A DNA stretch of 64,000 nucleotides. Source: Ostrinia nubilalis. Its lineage: Eukaryota > Arthropoda > Insecta > Lepidoptera > Crambidae. The stretch's first letter is position 1. Every line of letters starts with the position of its first letter. The DNA lies in assembly GCF_963855985.1 (NCBI RefSeq), contig NC_087097.1:7721001-7785000 (forward strand). The letters are read 5' to 3'. Positions 12,234 through 22,458 of this stretch are shown here, piece by piece. The position numbers and the translations under genes are program-made. The notes under the pieces are model-generated. The model did no database searches, was not told the DNA's origin, and worked only from the letters and a program-made list of their open reading frames with translations.

Positions 12234-13667
12234 ACGTTGAGAATTTAGAAGTTTCAAGTTTGAATTAAGAACGCGCAAAGTTTTACTTATAAAAAACAAA
12301 TGACTCTAGGCGCTTTATCATCTTATAGCTGGCCAGAATTCGCGCAGTGAAAAGATCTGGACATAAACCATTTCTGCCGACGACTCGGGCTAAAACAAAG
12401 GTGCGTTATCTACGCACAAAAGCCGAAAGGGGCCGGCTCTCTAATGGCCCAGATTTTTAGATTAATTTTTTCGTGTGACCGTGAGATAAAAAGACGTTGC
12501 TATGGCGATAACAATAGCACACCTCGGAGGGAAAACTTTTATTTTATTCTAAAGGCCCATTTACGGCAGCGATTAGGCGCGTTGATATTTAGCGCTGGTT
12601 TAATGCAGGATTTTGTCTTATGAAAATTATTATTAATTAGCTTGTCCTGCTTTTATTACGTGAGGTATAATTTTAATTAACAAGGTATGGAAGAACTTTA
12701 GATACTATTTAACATTACCATCTTTTTTTAACAAACCATTGTATTTTGGTAGTATAAAAATTGACAGAAAATTTTTTCGGCCAACACTTTCTAATTTGCT
12801 TTACCTTTTTAAAACTAATTTATAGAAATCCCTACATAACAATCAAAATTTTCATATTTATGTGCGCTACTTAGAGTTATTACTCATATAAAAACCGTCG
12901 AGTCGGTAAATTTTTCATATAATGCGACATTCCAAAAAGTTTCGGTCAAGGTTTTATAGCTTTACGACTCGTAGAAAGGGATGGGACAGTAAAAGTAAAT
13001 GTCAAATATCAATAAAATTAGTTTTACTCCCACAAATCCAACAGCGGAAAGTTTTCGAGCGCCTTTGTTGGGCGTGTATGGGAATATCGTACAAACATGT
13101 ATTTGAATCTTTATATTTTACGATAATAGACTTGAACAGTATTGTACATAAGATATAGGGAACATCGACTCTTGTATCAATAATCTCAACATTATTACAA
13201 CGAAATAGTCGTATGGGTTTACTTTTAAATTATATTATTGGTCAGTGAAAGTTCGGATTTCGGAGTGAACATTAGTTACAAGGTTGCCAAAGTTTATTGA
13301 TGCTAATTAAACTTAGAGCCATGAAATTATTGATATTAAATCAGAAGACAACTGCTGTCTTAAACTTTGAAAGTACCTCAATTGTACTAATGTACACGTA
13401 CACTGCATTGCATTCTACCAAAACTTCTATGTGGCTTCTACGCTATAAAGGAAGTATTTCATAAACTTTTGCTCACCGAAACCAAATTCGCAAACATAAC
13501 ACTTTATTTAGCCGCGCAACTCGGTCAAAGTGCATCCGAAGTGAAATTTATACGGCCAAACAATAGAACACAATGTACGAATCTGAAGTGCACTTAGCAA
13601 AACCTAATTCCCGACACAATCCAATATCCTGTAATCGTTCTGGGATCTGGTGGCCCCTAGAAATGAA
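12234..13667. other. Non-coding interval
   Basis: Nothing is recognised here apart from short ORFs without family features. No tRNA or repeat array is seen. Confidence 0.4.
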
Positions 13668-14243
13668 TACGGGGTGTAAAAAGTAGAAACTAAAAATGGG
13701 GGCCAGAGGACAGTCTAGAACACATGATAAATAATATCAACAACTGTGCGAGCGCGACCGTGCACGCACATTGCGAACGGTACGGCTAGCACGAAAAACT
13801 TTCGAGTTCGAATCGTTTGCGTATTCGAATCGCCATCAAAAGATTTAGTACGAAAACTACAACAGCGCTCTTGTGAACGTGTCGTAAAATGAACTTAGTA
13901 CCTATCATAAATTGTTGCACGAAACTTATTTTGAGAATCAAAGTTGTCACGTTATCGTTTAATTCGAAGGTTGAGTATCGAATTTTGTCGAATACGCAAA
14001 CGATTCGAAGACGAAAGTTTTTCATGCTAGAGGTACCGTACCTACGAGCGCAGATGAATAATTATTTATATTTTCTTCTACTACTATTTATTACCCCTAG
14101 ATACTTATAAACAAAATTTATTTACGTAACTACGTTAATTTATACTCTATTTAACTCGAAGGGGGCTCAGCCTATGTTAATTTTTTATACTTAACTCGAA
14201 GGGGGCTAAGCTTAAATTGGGCTTGTACTTTTTCACACCCTGT
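13668..14243. mobile_element. TIR element with inner palindrome
   Basis: Outer ends CGGGGTGTAAAAAGTA and the reverse complement of CAGGGTGTGAAAAAGTA match, with TATA on the right. Inside, 13788-14029 forms a second inverted pair (ACGAAAAACTTTCG and TCGAATCGTTTGCGTATTCG against their complements). ORFs here are mirror images of one another across the palindrome and are not genes. Confidence 0.55.
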
Positions 14244-15950
14244 ATAAAGTGGGTCACTGTTAACCACGTAGTCTCCTGAGATTAATAGCATCATAGTCTC
14301 TAAATTCCTCTACCAGATAGCACTTGTGGTGGAGACGGGCCTTCCGTCTTTGTATTGGGGTAAACAGGAAGTAATGGAATAGTGCCCGTAATGAACCCGG
14401 GTCGTCGTGAGGAGACACCTGATAATTTTAAAGTTACCCCATTTTAACCTGGTAATGAAAGCATTTAAAGTGTTAACGCGGATTAGAGGGTAATGCGGGT
14501 TTCGGATAGCGTTTAGTTAATTCAGTAAAATGCAGCGTTTTACGTAGATTACAGCTTAAAAAATATAGTGCGAGCTGGTAAAGATAAAGTGTTAAAAGAT
14601 TTTATTTTCCTAGAACTCTAAATGAAGCTAAAAAATATGATACTTACCTAGTACTTTTCAAGTTCTGCAACTTTTCAGTCGTAACTAACTTTTGAACACT
14701 TATAAATACACAAATATACTTTAATTTATTAATCAACATATCTTCTGAGATTAAAAAAACATACGGGTCGAATTGAGAACCTCCTCCTTTTTTGAAGTCG
14801 GTTGAAAATTTATCCAGCAAGCCACTAAGACACTATCTATAGTTTCATTCAGCACTGGACTTAATATAGGTGCCTTTATCTTAAAGCTACCAACAGCCAA
14901 TTTGAATCCTGCAAACATCCCTAGTAGATAACAGATCGGGCGTGAATGCAAGTGGCGAAGCCCTTTCAGATATTGAAACTAGGTATTGGAAAATCGACAT
15001 TATTGGGAAACTTATTACATAAAGGTTTAATGGTTAATTAGTGAGGTCCAAGAATCGATAACATTTATAAGATAATCTTTATAACTACGTTTATTAGCAA
15101 TGTGGTCCAAAATCTGATCAATCTGATTGACGATCCACAACAACTAGTTAAATAAACAAAGAACTACGACTTAACCTAGACTGCATTTCCTAACAAAGCA
15201 AAAATATGATTTTGACAAATATCAATATTATTTTAGTGATGCGTACAACACTCTATATAACAAATTGGAACAGTATTCCAGACATAATACATTTCCAAGA
15301 TCTGGATTTTCCAAACGGCAGTTTCTCACCAACGTAGTGAATGACAGCTGCCACCGTAATAATAGCAGCCATTTACTTCTAACTCACTTAAAGTAACGCG
15401 AGAAAAAGATTTATTATGCTGAGAAAACTACAGGTTACACAACGAGGGAATAAAATAAAAATACCTACTCTAAGTGCACGGTAAAGATGTAATAAATAAC
15501 GAATGTTAAATTGACTGCGAAGAGCTTATGGCCCTGAAACTGGAAACAAAACTAAAAGAGAATTTCGCTGCTTATTTTCTTAGCGAGTTAACATATTAAA
15601 GTATCGGTTTTTTCTGGTCGCTTTTTTACCACCGATTTACTTTTTTTGTTTTGTTTAAACATATCAATTTTAAAGTATTTTTATAACAAATGTTGACTTA
15701 TTAACGGAAGGTTAATCGATAAAGGTTTTGGATATTAATTTCGGTTTTTAATTAATTTCGTTGCGAAGTAATCAGTAGGAACTCACACACAAATCCCTAA
15801 TTTTCATCAGTTAATCCTTGCTTGCTAGGTAGGTCATTGTTTCATAAGCAACGCACGTTTCTGTTTTATTGTAGGTCAGTCAGGGTAGAATAATTTTTGT
15901 TTGCCAATGGATCAGTTATTAAGCTAAACGTAAGTAAGGCCAACGAAGTT
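14244..15950. other. Non-coding interval
   Basis: Contains a fragment of the CCTCCTCCTTTTTTGAAGTC repeat near 14780-14805. A short duplicated phrase (AACTCGAAGGGGGCT) lies just to the left, at 14153-14200. Otherwise nothing is recognised. Confidence 0.4.
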
Positions 15951-16030
15951 CGTATCACATCGTAGCATATCGTAGCACACTGTAGCACACCGCAGCGCAT
16001 CGTAGCACATCGTAGCACATCGTAGCACGC
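15951..16030. repeat. Decamer tandem array, eight units
   Basis: Eight consecutive 10-bp units follow the consensus CGTAGCACAT, with point variants in the outer and middle units. It is a short minisatellite with no coding context. Confidence 0.9.
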
Positions 16031-17120
16031 GGTAACCGCTGGTATTGTTACTCGTAGTATGGTTTGCTAAGATGCCACGGTTTTTAAGAAACGTTCAACA
16101 TAACGTATTGACTGCAATATTCTAAACGCTTCTTTGAGCATTAATGAAGATCCTAACAAATGATTTATTTCAGAAATAAGACAAAGTAAACGATGAACTC
16201 CAGTTCCCAAGAGACAGGATTACCTAGTTTGGGAACTACTAGTAATCTAAAGTTGTAAATCTTTAAATAAATCATTTATTATTATTAAAAAAAAAAGAAA
16301 TCAGTTATAGTTTTAATAATATATTACCTACATAACTGAAAAAGATGTGATATTTGCCTTCGGATGTTCGAAGAGCAAAACACTTAAGTTCAGATTTCAA
16401 CTTTTCAAAAATGATTGCATTATGAAACTCTCAGTGTCCCATTCGAACGAACAAACATTTTTGAAAGTCTATTACTATTAGTATTCGCATAGGCGATAAA
16501 TTTCCGTTAGGCGGTACGAATGCAGGGAACTATTCAGTACACTTTTTCATGATTTATAGCAGTTTTGAATCACTTTAGTTTGCGCACACGATCGCAGCAA
16601 CAGATTGGCTTTTGTTATAGAGCTGAAATCATATTGATTAATATGCCAGACTTTCGAGAGCTAACGGTAAATGCATTTTTCTGTGCTTTGTGATTTTAGT
16701 TTGCGCCTTTGAGTGTATAATCGAATAGTGATTAAATAAACTGTGGGACCAATCCTGGTGGATTTTATTTGATAGAAGTGTATTAATGGGAATAAAATCT
16801 AAATCTAAAATGCCGCGCGCGCTGCATAGAACAGTCAACGGCAAATCACACAACATTTTTGTTGCAAGCTAGGACCTATTATAACGTCATAAGGATGTCG
16901 TGTTTAGTTTGATGTGTTGTAGTATGTACTATGGGACCACAATACCTTCACTGCGCTTTACTGCAATTGTTTTGCTGATTTACGCGCACGCGGTGATTTA
17001 TAGAATTTAATCAGCACAATGTAACACAAATGTACTGTATAATCGCACGCGTCATATTCGGAATCAAATCTTTCTGATAATCCTTGGATTGGTTTCATTT
17101 GAATAAATGTTTATTTACTA
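16031..17120. other. Non-coding interval
   Basis: No recognised gene, RNA or repeat. Confidence 0.4.
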
Positions 17121-17299
17121 CTAGCTGACCCGGCGAACTTCGTACCGCCTTAGCGTAGAGATTTTCTTTATATTTTTTTCCGTAAAAACCTTGTACAGAG
17201 TATTAGAAAACTACAAAAAAAAAATCAGCCAAATCGGTCAAGCCGTTTTCATGTTATCTGGTGACAACGGAAAACGGGTTTCATTTTTATATATATAGA
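17121..17299 (-). mobile_element. Short non-autonomous Helitron-like repeat
   Basis: On the minus strand it starts A|TCTATATATATAAAAATG and ends GGGTCAGCTAG|T. TC start, CTAG end and A/T insertion site are the Helitron hallmarks. Text such as GGCGAACTTCGTACCGCC is widespread in lepidopteran repeats of this type. No coding capacity. Confidence 0.7.
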
Positions 17300-17982
17300 T
17301 GAGCTATTCTTCTGTACACTACACACGCTGTAATCTGTATGTGAGCCAATAGGCTAAGCGACCGGTATGTATCAGAATAAGAATATTATATGTATAAAAT
17401 GTATGTATATAGAATCACTTCAAAACTTTGCATCTGATGAAATAAATTAAAGAGAAAATCAATAGAAAACATCAAAACTTTGATGAACAAAACTGTTTAA
17501 ACTGTAATTACCGTTGTTCTCTTCCGGTACAGTTTCCTGCAAGAATTGCGATACAATACAAATCGAGGGGCGAAGTATAAATATTTATTGTACAGGTGGT
17601 ATAAACCGCTGGAGGATATTGTAGGATAAATTGATTGTTCGGGGTCGGTTTTCCATTTAGATATGGAAATTTCCGGGATTGTGTACGAAAATCTTCGATT
17701 TTACCTTTTTTTCCCCTACAAATCACGCCGAGAGAGGCCAAGGCTTTTAGACTATGTAATGATTGTAATTTATTCTGTTTCTTTCATAGTAATTGAACTG
17801 AAAAAATCTAAATTTTAATACTTTTCTGTATTAACTTTGAAGATGGTTCTCACACGTTCAAAATGTTATCTAGTAAATAAGTTTTTATTCGCCCAAGTTT
17901 TGTGGATCATATAAAGTTTTGGAGTGTTCTCATAAAGTTTTTGAAGCTTAAAAATTTCAGGGTTTTCCAAAAGAGCTTTTAA
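17300..17982. other. Non-coding interval
   Basis: A 77-codon minus-strand ORF (17508-17741) is present but has no recognisable domain, no clear neighbours and no splice support. It is left uncalled. Confidence 0.4.
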
Positions 17983-18596
17983 CCTCTTACCTACGGGAGG
18001 CACCTATAGTTGCCAAGTCAAAAGTCAGTTCTCAATACGGGTGGCATCTATAATAATAATAATAATAAATAATAAAATTTATTTGCTTAAAATGTGGTTG
18101 ACATAGGTGTTACAATTATTACAAAATATAATTTATAGTACTCACATTTTACCAATATTATGGCATGCAAAACTATGTACGAGTAATAACAGCACTTTTC
18201 AAAACAACAATCCAATTAAACATGTCATAGCCAAATTAATACAGTCAATATCAAATGTCAGTTAAATTAAGTAATAATATTAGAATTTTGTACAATAATA
18301 AATGTCAATAGTGTAACAATCACAAATCTAGAATCACAAATCTATTGTTATTTTGGCAAAGCCAATACTAAATCACGGTTTACGACAAAAAAACAATAAA
18401 ATTGCAAATTAAGTGTAAAATGCGCTTGTAATTATGAAACTACATTAGGTGCAAAATATAATATTCCAAATTTAAATACCGTAAGTCTCATACTTTTAAA
18501 AATATCTTGATGTAAAGTGTAGCAAACAATTTTATAGGTTAAAATACCCCGTATTGAGAGGCGACTTTGGTTTCCAAGGGCCCCGTAGGTTAAGGG
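17983..18596. mobile_element. TTAA-flanked MITE (piggyBac/Kolobok type)
   Basis: Inverted ends of about 55 bp (TTACCTACGGG near the outside, CTCAATACGGG at the inner limit) are flanked by TTAA on both sides (17979-17982 and 18597-18600). TTAA duplications are typical of piggyBac and Kolobok. An AAT microsatellite (about 18049-18076) and AT-rich filler lie inside. No transposase. Confidence 0.65.
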
Positions 18597-18669
18597 TTAA
18601 ATATTATTCTATCTTCTCGGCATACTATTTACCTACTTGTATAATTTTATTATTACTAATTTTATTTTG

Positions 18670-18782
18670 CGTCGCGGGAGGTACCTGGATGCAAGCGGCG
18701 CAGGACCGGTCTTTGTGGAAATCTTTGGGGGAGGCCTTTGTCCAGCAGTGGACGTCTTTCGGCTGAAACGAACGAACGAACG
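18670..18782 (+). pseudogene. Very short RTE-type LINE 3' end
   Basis: Only 113 bp long. It encodes the last ~29 codons of the RTE-type ORF (W-M-Q-A-A-Q-D-R-S-L-W-K to the stop) and a tail of AACG repeats. A 12-bp duplication AATTTTATTTTG (18658-18669 and 18783-18794) proves a separate insertion of an extremely truncated copy. Confidence 0.85.
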
Positions 18783-19054
18783 AATTTTATTTTGGAAACA
18801 ATTCAGCGAATAAAGGACGTAATCATAATGTAGAAATTTAAGTTGATTTAACAAATAAGCTTAAAATAAATTAAACTTTACATAACTAGTTGCCTAATCA
18901 AACATCTAAAATTACATGCGACTCTATGCGAGGCTCTTGCGACTATTTTTTACTTTTTATAAACTCTATTCTAAAGTATAAAATTGGCCTAAAACTTTCT
19001 TTACCACTTTTGTAATTTATTTGTGACTACGATAAAATTAAACTTGTAACTTAA

Positions 19055-19060
19055 TATCTT
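19055..19060. repeat. Target site duplication TATCTT (left)
   Basis: The same six bases follow the right end at 58336-58341. Six-base duplications are the rule for Polintons, so the element inserted as a unit with both ends found here. Confidence 0.9.
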
Positions 19061-19176
19061 AGTAGTGTATTATTGGGCATTCTGTCCCCCAGTCGTCCGC
19101 TTCGCTTCCGACCGTTCGCTGCGCTCACTCTGGTTTGACAGAATGCCCAATAATACACTACGAACGGAGTGTTGAA
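19061..19176. repeat. Left terminal inverted repeat of the Polinton
   Basis: It matches 58220-58335 in reverse complement over 116 bases. It contains its own hairpin: a perfect 25-bp stem (19062-19086 with 19137-19161) around a 50-base GC-rich loop. At 116 bp it is short for a Polinton. Confidence 0.95.
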
Positions 19177-19285
19177 AGTAGTTTTATCTTCCAAAATTCC
19201 TATAAAAATTATAAACTCAACAAAGTTTTTATCATTCCATTAAAACCTATCAATCAGAACGGTTGAGTTTAAACCAAAAACTGTA

Positions 19286-19972
19286 ATGAGATTTCTGAAA
19301 CAAAAAGAATCTCTTAAATTACAATGTATTTGTCCAGTATCCTCGAAAGAGTTTAAACGTCATGGTAATTTATTACCAAATACTATTCGCAGCATTGTTT
19401 GTGGCCCATCAAATTGTGGAAAGACCAATTTTGTAATTAGTCTGTTGCTACACCGTGATGGACCACGTTTTCGCAACTTATATGTTTATTCAAAGTCCTT
19501 GTATCAACCTAAGTACCAGTTTTTGGAAAAAGTATTGGAAAAAGTTGCAGACATATCTTACTTCAAATATAGTGATAATAAAGACATTTTAAGTCCACAT
19601 GACGCTTTGTCTGAATCCATTTTCGTATTTGATGATGTTGCATGTGAAAATCAAAACAATATACGTGATTATTTTGCTATGGGACGACATAAAAACATTG
19701 ACTGTTTTTATATTAATCAAACCTACTCAAGAATACCTAAGCAATTAGTAAGAGATAATGCTAACCTTATCATATTATTTAAACAAGACAACATTAATCT
19801 AAGGCATATTTACGATGAGCATGTAGGGTCTGACATGACCTGGACTCAGTTCCGTGAAATGTGTTCAACTGTGTGGGGTAAGCCATACAGTTATGTGGTC
19901 ATAAATAAGGATTGTGAACGAAACAACGGTTGTTATAGAATGAAGTTTGATACATTCATTAAAGTAGATTAA
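19286..19972 (+). CDS. ATP: Packaging ATPase (FtsK/HerA type, A32-like)
   Basis: A 228-residue P-loop ATPase of the kind that pumps DNA into virions of related double-jelly-roll viruses. Seen: Walker A G-P-S-N-C-G-K-T at residues 40-47 and a Walker B segment F-V-F-D-D-V near residue 112, followed by the region that in this family carries the sensor residue. Length fits Polinton ATPases. ATG at 19286 is the first plausible start, 110 bp inside the left terminal repeat. It is the first gene of the plus-strand block; the next gene starts 88 bp after its stop. No frame damage. The role in packaging is inferred from the family. Confidence 0.9.
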   Translation: MRFLKQKESLKLQCICPVSSKEFKRHGNLLPNTIRSIVCGPSNCGKTNFVISLLLHRDGPRFRNLYVYSKSLYQPKYQFLEKVLEKVADISYFKYSDNKDILSPHDALSESIFVFDDVACENQNNIRDYFAMGRHKNIDCFYINQTYSRIPKQLVRDNANLIILFKQDNINLRHIYDEHVGSDMTWTQFREMCSTVWGKPYSYVVINKDCERNNGCYRMKFDTFIKVD

Positions 19973-20060
19973 ACTATTTATTTCTTATATAAGTAACTGT
20001 TACTTACGTTCCAACAAACTAGTTTGAATTGAGAAGTCAAACAGAGTGGAACTCGTAACA

Positions 20061-21131
20061 ATGGAGCGGAACCTTAAGGAACAAATTTTAAAGTCAGCGT
20101 CAGCTGTGAAAAGAAAAGTAGAAATGTTAAAAGATTCAAAAATGAAAAATGATATGACACTGGAAACAATATTTAAACCTATTGTGAACCCTCTTAAACT
20201 ATTAAGTAGTAGACCTGATGGCAAACGCTACAACGAAGAAGAAACAGAACCAATCCAGTCAGTTAAAAGAACTAAACATATCGAAAGCCAGTCATCCAAT
20301 AATTCAGATGAAGACTTTGATTACTACAAAACGGATGTTGACAACGAGGAAAATTTAAATGATTATGAAGATATTTTAGAAAATGATGATTGTAAAACAC
20401 CTAACAAAACCCTCACCACATCACCCACTCATGAACACGATGTCCATGACAACTCATTTAAATCTATTCAGTCATCACCAAGTATTGCTAATGATTCTTT
20501 ATCATGGTCTGTGTCATCTGAAGTAATGCAAAATATTCCTTTTGGTGTTAGAAATGTTAATGGAAAATTGATGCTCGGTAATACACGTGTTTATGACGAT
20601 GGAAGCATTTTGAAAATTGGAAGCCGTAGCCTAAAAAAAACTCCAGGCTTGAAAGAATTATTATACCAAAAGGCACCAAATTTAAAAATAATTACAAACG
20701 AGGATTTACAAAATTATAAATTAGTACTTATAGATACCAATGCACACAAACGTAACTTCGATCCATTTAAACCAATAAACAGTAATAAAGGATTTAAATA
20801 TATGAACGTGATTAAACCTTTATTTAAGTTCTCTAGAAGTCACGCAAGTAGTGTAGAAAGTCTCCCGCGAGGTGAAGGCATCGATATATTGAAAGAAGTT
20901 AAGAAGGATACTGATTTAGTTTATTGGGATGATCCGAATGAATTAGTAGAAAGGCTAAAATTACTACTCGGGTCATGGGCAGCTGGTAACACTGGAGTTA
21001 ATAATGAAATTTATGCAATAATAGAAGAACTGCATGAAGCTGGTATTATAAAAGACATAAAATATATAAAGCTACCATCTGGAGGATTCAACAGTACCAT
21101 TAAACTACAGAAGCCGAGCAGACGGCAATGA
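20061..21131 (+). CDS. Conserved Polinton protein of unknown function (DUF8207-like C-terminal region)
   Basis: 356 residues from the ATG at 20061; an upstream in-frame GTG adds only five residues and is not needed. The N-terminal half is charged and low in complexity (runs of Asp, Glu, Ser and Asn), suggesting disorder. The C-terminal part has a recognisable conserved block, Y-W-D-D-P-N-E-L-V-E-R-L then AAGNTGVNNEIYAIIEELHE near residues 290-330, seen in many Polinton-associated proteins and, as I recall, filed as DUF8207. Function unknown. Its stop overlaps the next start as ATGA, so the two are probably translated as a pair. A structural or scaffolding role is only a guess from its place beside capsid genes. 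Confidence 0.7.
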   Translation: MERNLKEQILKSASAVKRKVEMLKDSKMKNDMTLETIFKPIVNPLKLLSSRPDGKRYNEEETEPIQSVKRTKHIESQSSNNSDEDFDYYKTDVDNEENLNDYEDILENDDCKTPNKTLTTSPTHEHDVHDNSFKSIQSSPSIANDSLSWSVSSEVMQNIPFGVRNVNGKLMLGNTRVYDDGSILKIGSRSLKKTPGLKELLYQKAPNLKIITNEDLQNYKLVLIDTNAHKRNFDPFKPINSNKGFKYMNVIKPLFKFSRSHASSVESLPRGEGIDILKEVKKDTDLVYWDDPNELVERLKLLLGSWAAGNTGVNNEIYAIIEELHEAGIIKDIKYIKLPSGGFNSTIKLQKPSRRQ

Positions 21132-21478
21132 ATATAGATAAATTTGGTCATCACGTTCATAAGCGTTTACGACTATCTGAATTTTCTAATAACATTCCTA
21201 CCAACACATTAGTAAAGTCAGATGCAGGCGACTTTGATTTAAAATCATCGAGATTAAAAGGACTACCAACTCCTGAAAAGGATGACGAGGCTGTAAATAA
21301 AGAGTATGTCGATAAATATGTTCAAGATCTAAAAAATGAAATGAAATCAATTCAAACCAACATTAAAAAATATTTAAATAATTTAGAAAAATTAACTAGT
21401 GTCAATTTCAGTAAATTGTATTACACAAAAAAAGAAATCGATCTTATGTTACCTTCAAAACTTGATAAGAATGAGTAA
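21128..21478 (+). CDS. Small coiled-coil-like protein
   Basis: 116 residues. The middle contains L-P-T-P-E-K-D-D-E-A-V-N-K-E-Y-V-D-K, a phrase like the 'AVNKKYVD' segments of phage tail and fibre proteins. It is followed by a helical stretch rich in Lys, Glu, Ile and Leu that could form a coiled coil. It starts inside the stop of the upstream gene (ATGA at 21128) and its end overlaps the integrase start by 8 bases. An accessory virion or fibre-like role is possible but unproven. Confidence 0.65.
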   Translation: MNIDKFGHHVHKRLRLSEFSNNIPTNTLVKSDAGDFDLKSSRLKGLPTPEKDDEAVNKEYVDKYVQDLKNEMKSIQTNIKKYLNNLEKLTSVNFSKLYYTKKEIDLMLPSKLDKNE

Positions 21479-22406
21479 ACAAGACATAGTTAACGAGCTC
21501 CACAAGCCAGCAAGAAGAAATTTCTGTCGCCGTCATACTAACATTAAAGGAATAGATGATTTATGGCAAGCGGATCTTATGGATTTTCAAAAATATTCAT
21601 CGTATAATAAAGGATATAAATATGTACTAGTAGTAATTGATACTTTATCAAAATTTGTATGGGTAAGACCGTTGAAAGCAAAATCTAAACAATATGTTAC
21701 AAATGCAATGCAAAGTATATTATCTGAATCAACACGGAAGCCAAACAATTTACAAACAGATCTGGGTACAGAGTTTTATAATAATTCTTTTGAAAAGTTA
21801 ATGAAAAATTACAACATAAACCATTATTCCACATATTCTGTTAAAAAAGCCTCTATAGTAGAACGAGTTATAAGAACTATAAAATCACATCTTTACAAAA
21901 CATTCAGTCTGTGCGGACGATATCAATGGTTTCAATGTAATTTAGATTCCGTGGTGCATCGCTATAACAACACTTTGCACCGCATTACAAAGTTCAAACC
22001 GATTGATGTTAATCATGCGAATCAGGCTTTAGTTAAATCTAATATCATTAAAACCCGAAAGCCAAAGACAGTACGTCAAGGATCCACTTTTAAAGTTAAC
22101 GATTTTGTTCGTATAAGTAAATACAAAGGAGATTTCTATAAAGGTTATACCCCTAATTGGTCTACGGAAATATTTCAAATCGTAAAAATTAATGATACCT
22201 ATCCTCAAACGTATCAAATAAAAGACAAATACAACCAAAATATTCTAGGCTCTTTTTATGGATACGAGTTACAAAAAACTAAATTTCCAGACATCTACCT
22301 TATTGAAAAAGTTATAAAGAAAAAAGAAAACAAACTTTTTGTAAAATGGTTAGGACTAAGTGATAAAGAGAACAGTTGGGTAGACAAACGTGAATTAGTG
22401 ATTTAG
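21471..22406 (+). CDS. INT: Retroviral-type integrase with C-terminal chromodomain
   Basis: 311 residues from the ATG at 21471. The frame is open further upstream, but conserved sequence begins here (H-K-P-A-R-R-N-F). RNase H-fold DDE core: D35 (W-Q-A-D-L-M), D97 (L-Q-T-D-L-G-T-E-F) and E131 (S-I-V-E-R-V). An SH3-like region around residues 205-260 is followed by a chromodomain near 270-311 (Y-L-I-E-K-V-I, F-V-K-W-L-G-L, S-W-V-D). In Polintons this enzyme joins element ends to target DNA, giving the 6-bp duplication seen here; the chromodomain may steer insertion to marked chromatin. The usual N-terminal zinc-binding part is reduced. It overlaps the preceding gene by 8 bases. Confidence 0.92.
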   Translation: MSKQDIVNELHKPARRNFCRRHTNIKGIDDLWQADLMDFQKYSSYNKGYKYVLVVIDTLSKFVWVRPLKAKSKQYVTNAMQSILSESTRKPNNLQTDLGTEFYNNSFEKLMKNYNINHYSTYSVKKASIVERVIRTIKSHLYKTFSLCGRYQWFQCNLDSVVHRYNNTLHRITKFKPIDVNHANQALVKSNIIKTRKPKTVRQGSTFKVNDFVRISKYKGDFYKGYTPNWSTEIFQIVKINDTYPQTYQIKDKYNQNILGSFYGYELQKTKFPDIYLIEKVIKKKENKLFVKWLGLSDKENSWVDKRELVI

Positions 22407-22458
22407 ATAAGTATATAAATAACACAGGATCTCTCTTTGGGACACTAGATGATTACCG

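Noticed and set aside
13786..14110. Opposed ORFs of about 75 codons
   Set aside because: They mirror each other across a palindromic MITE and have no protein features.
22029..22238. Minus-strand ORF within the integrase gene
   Set aside because: It is the complement of conserved integrase coding sequence.
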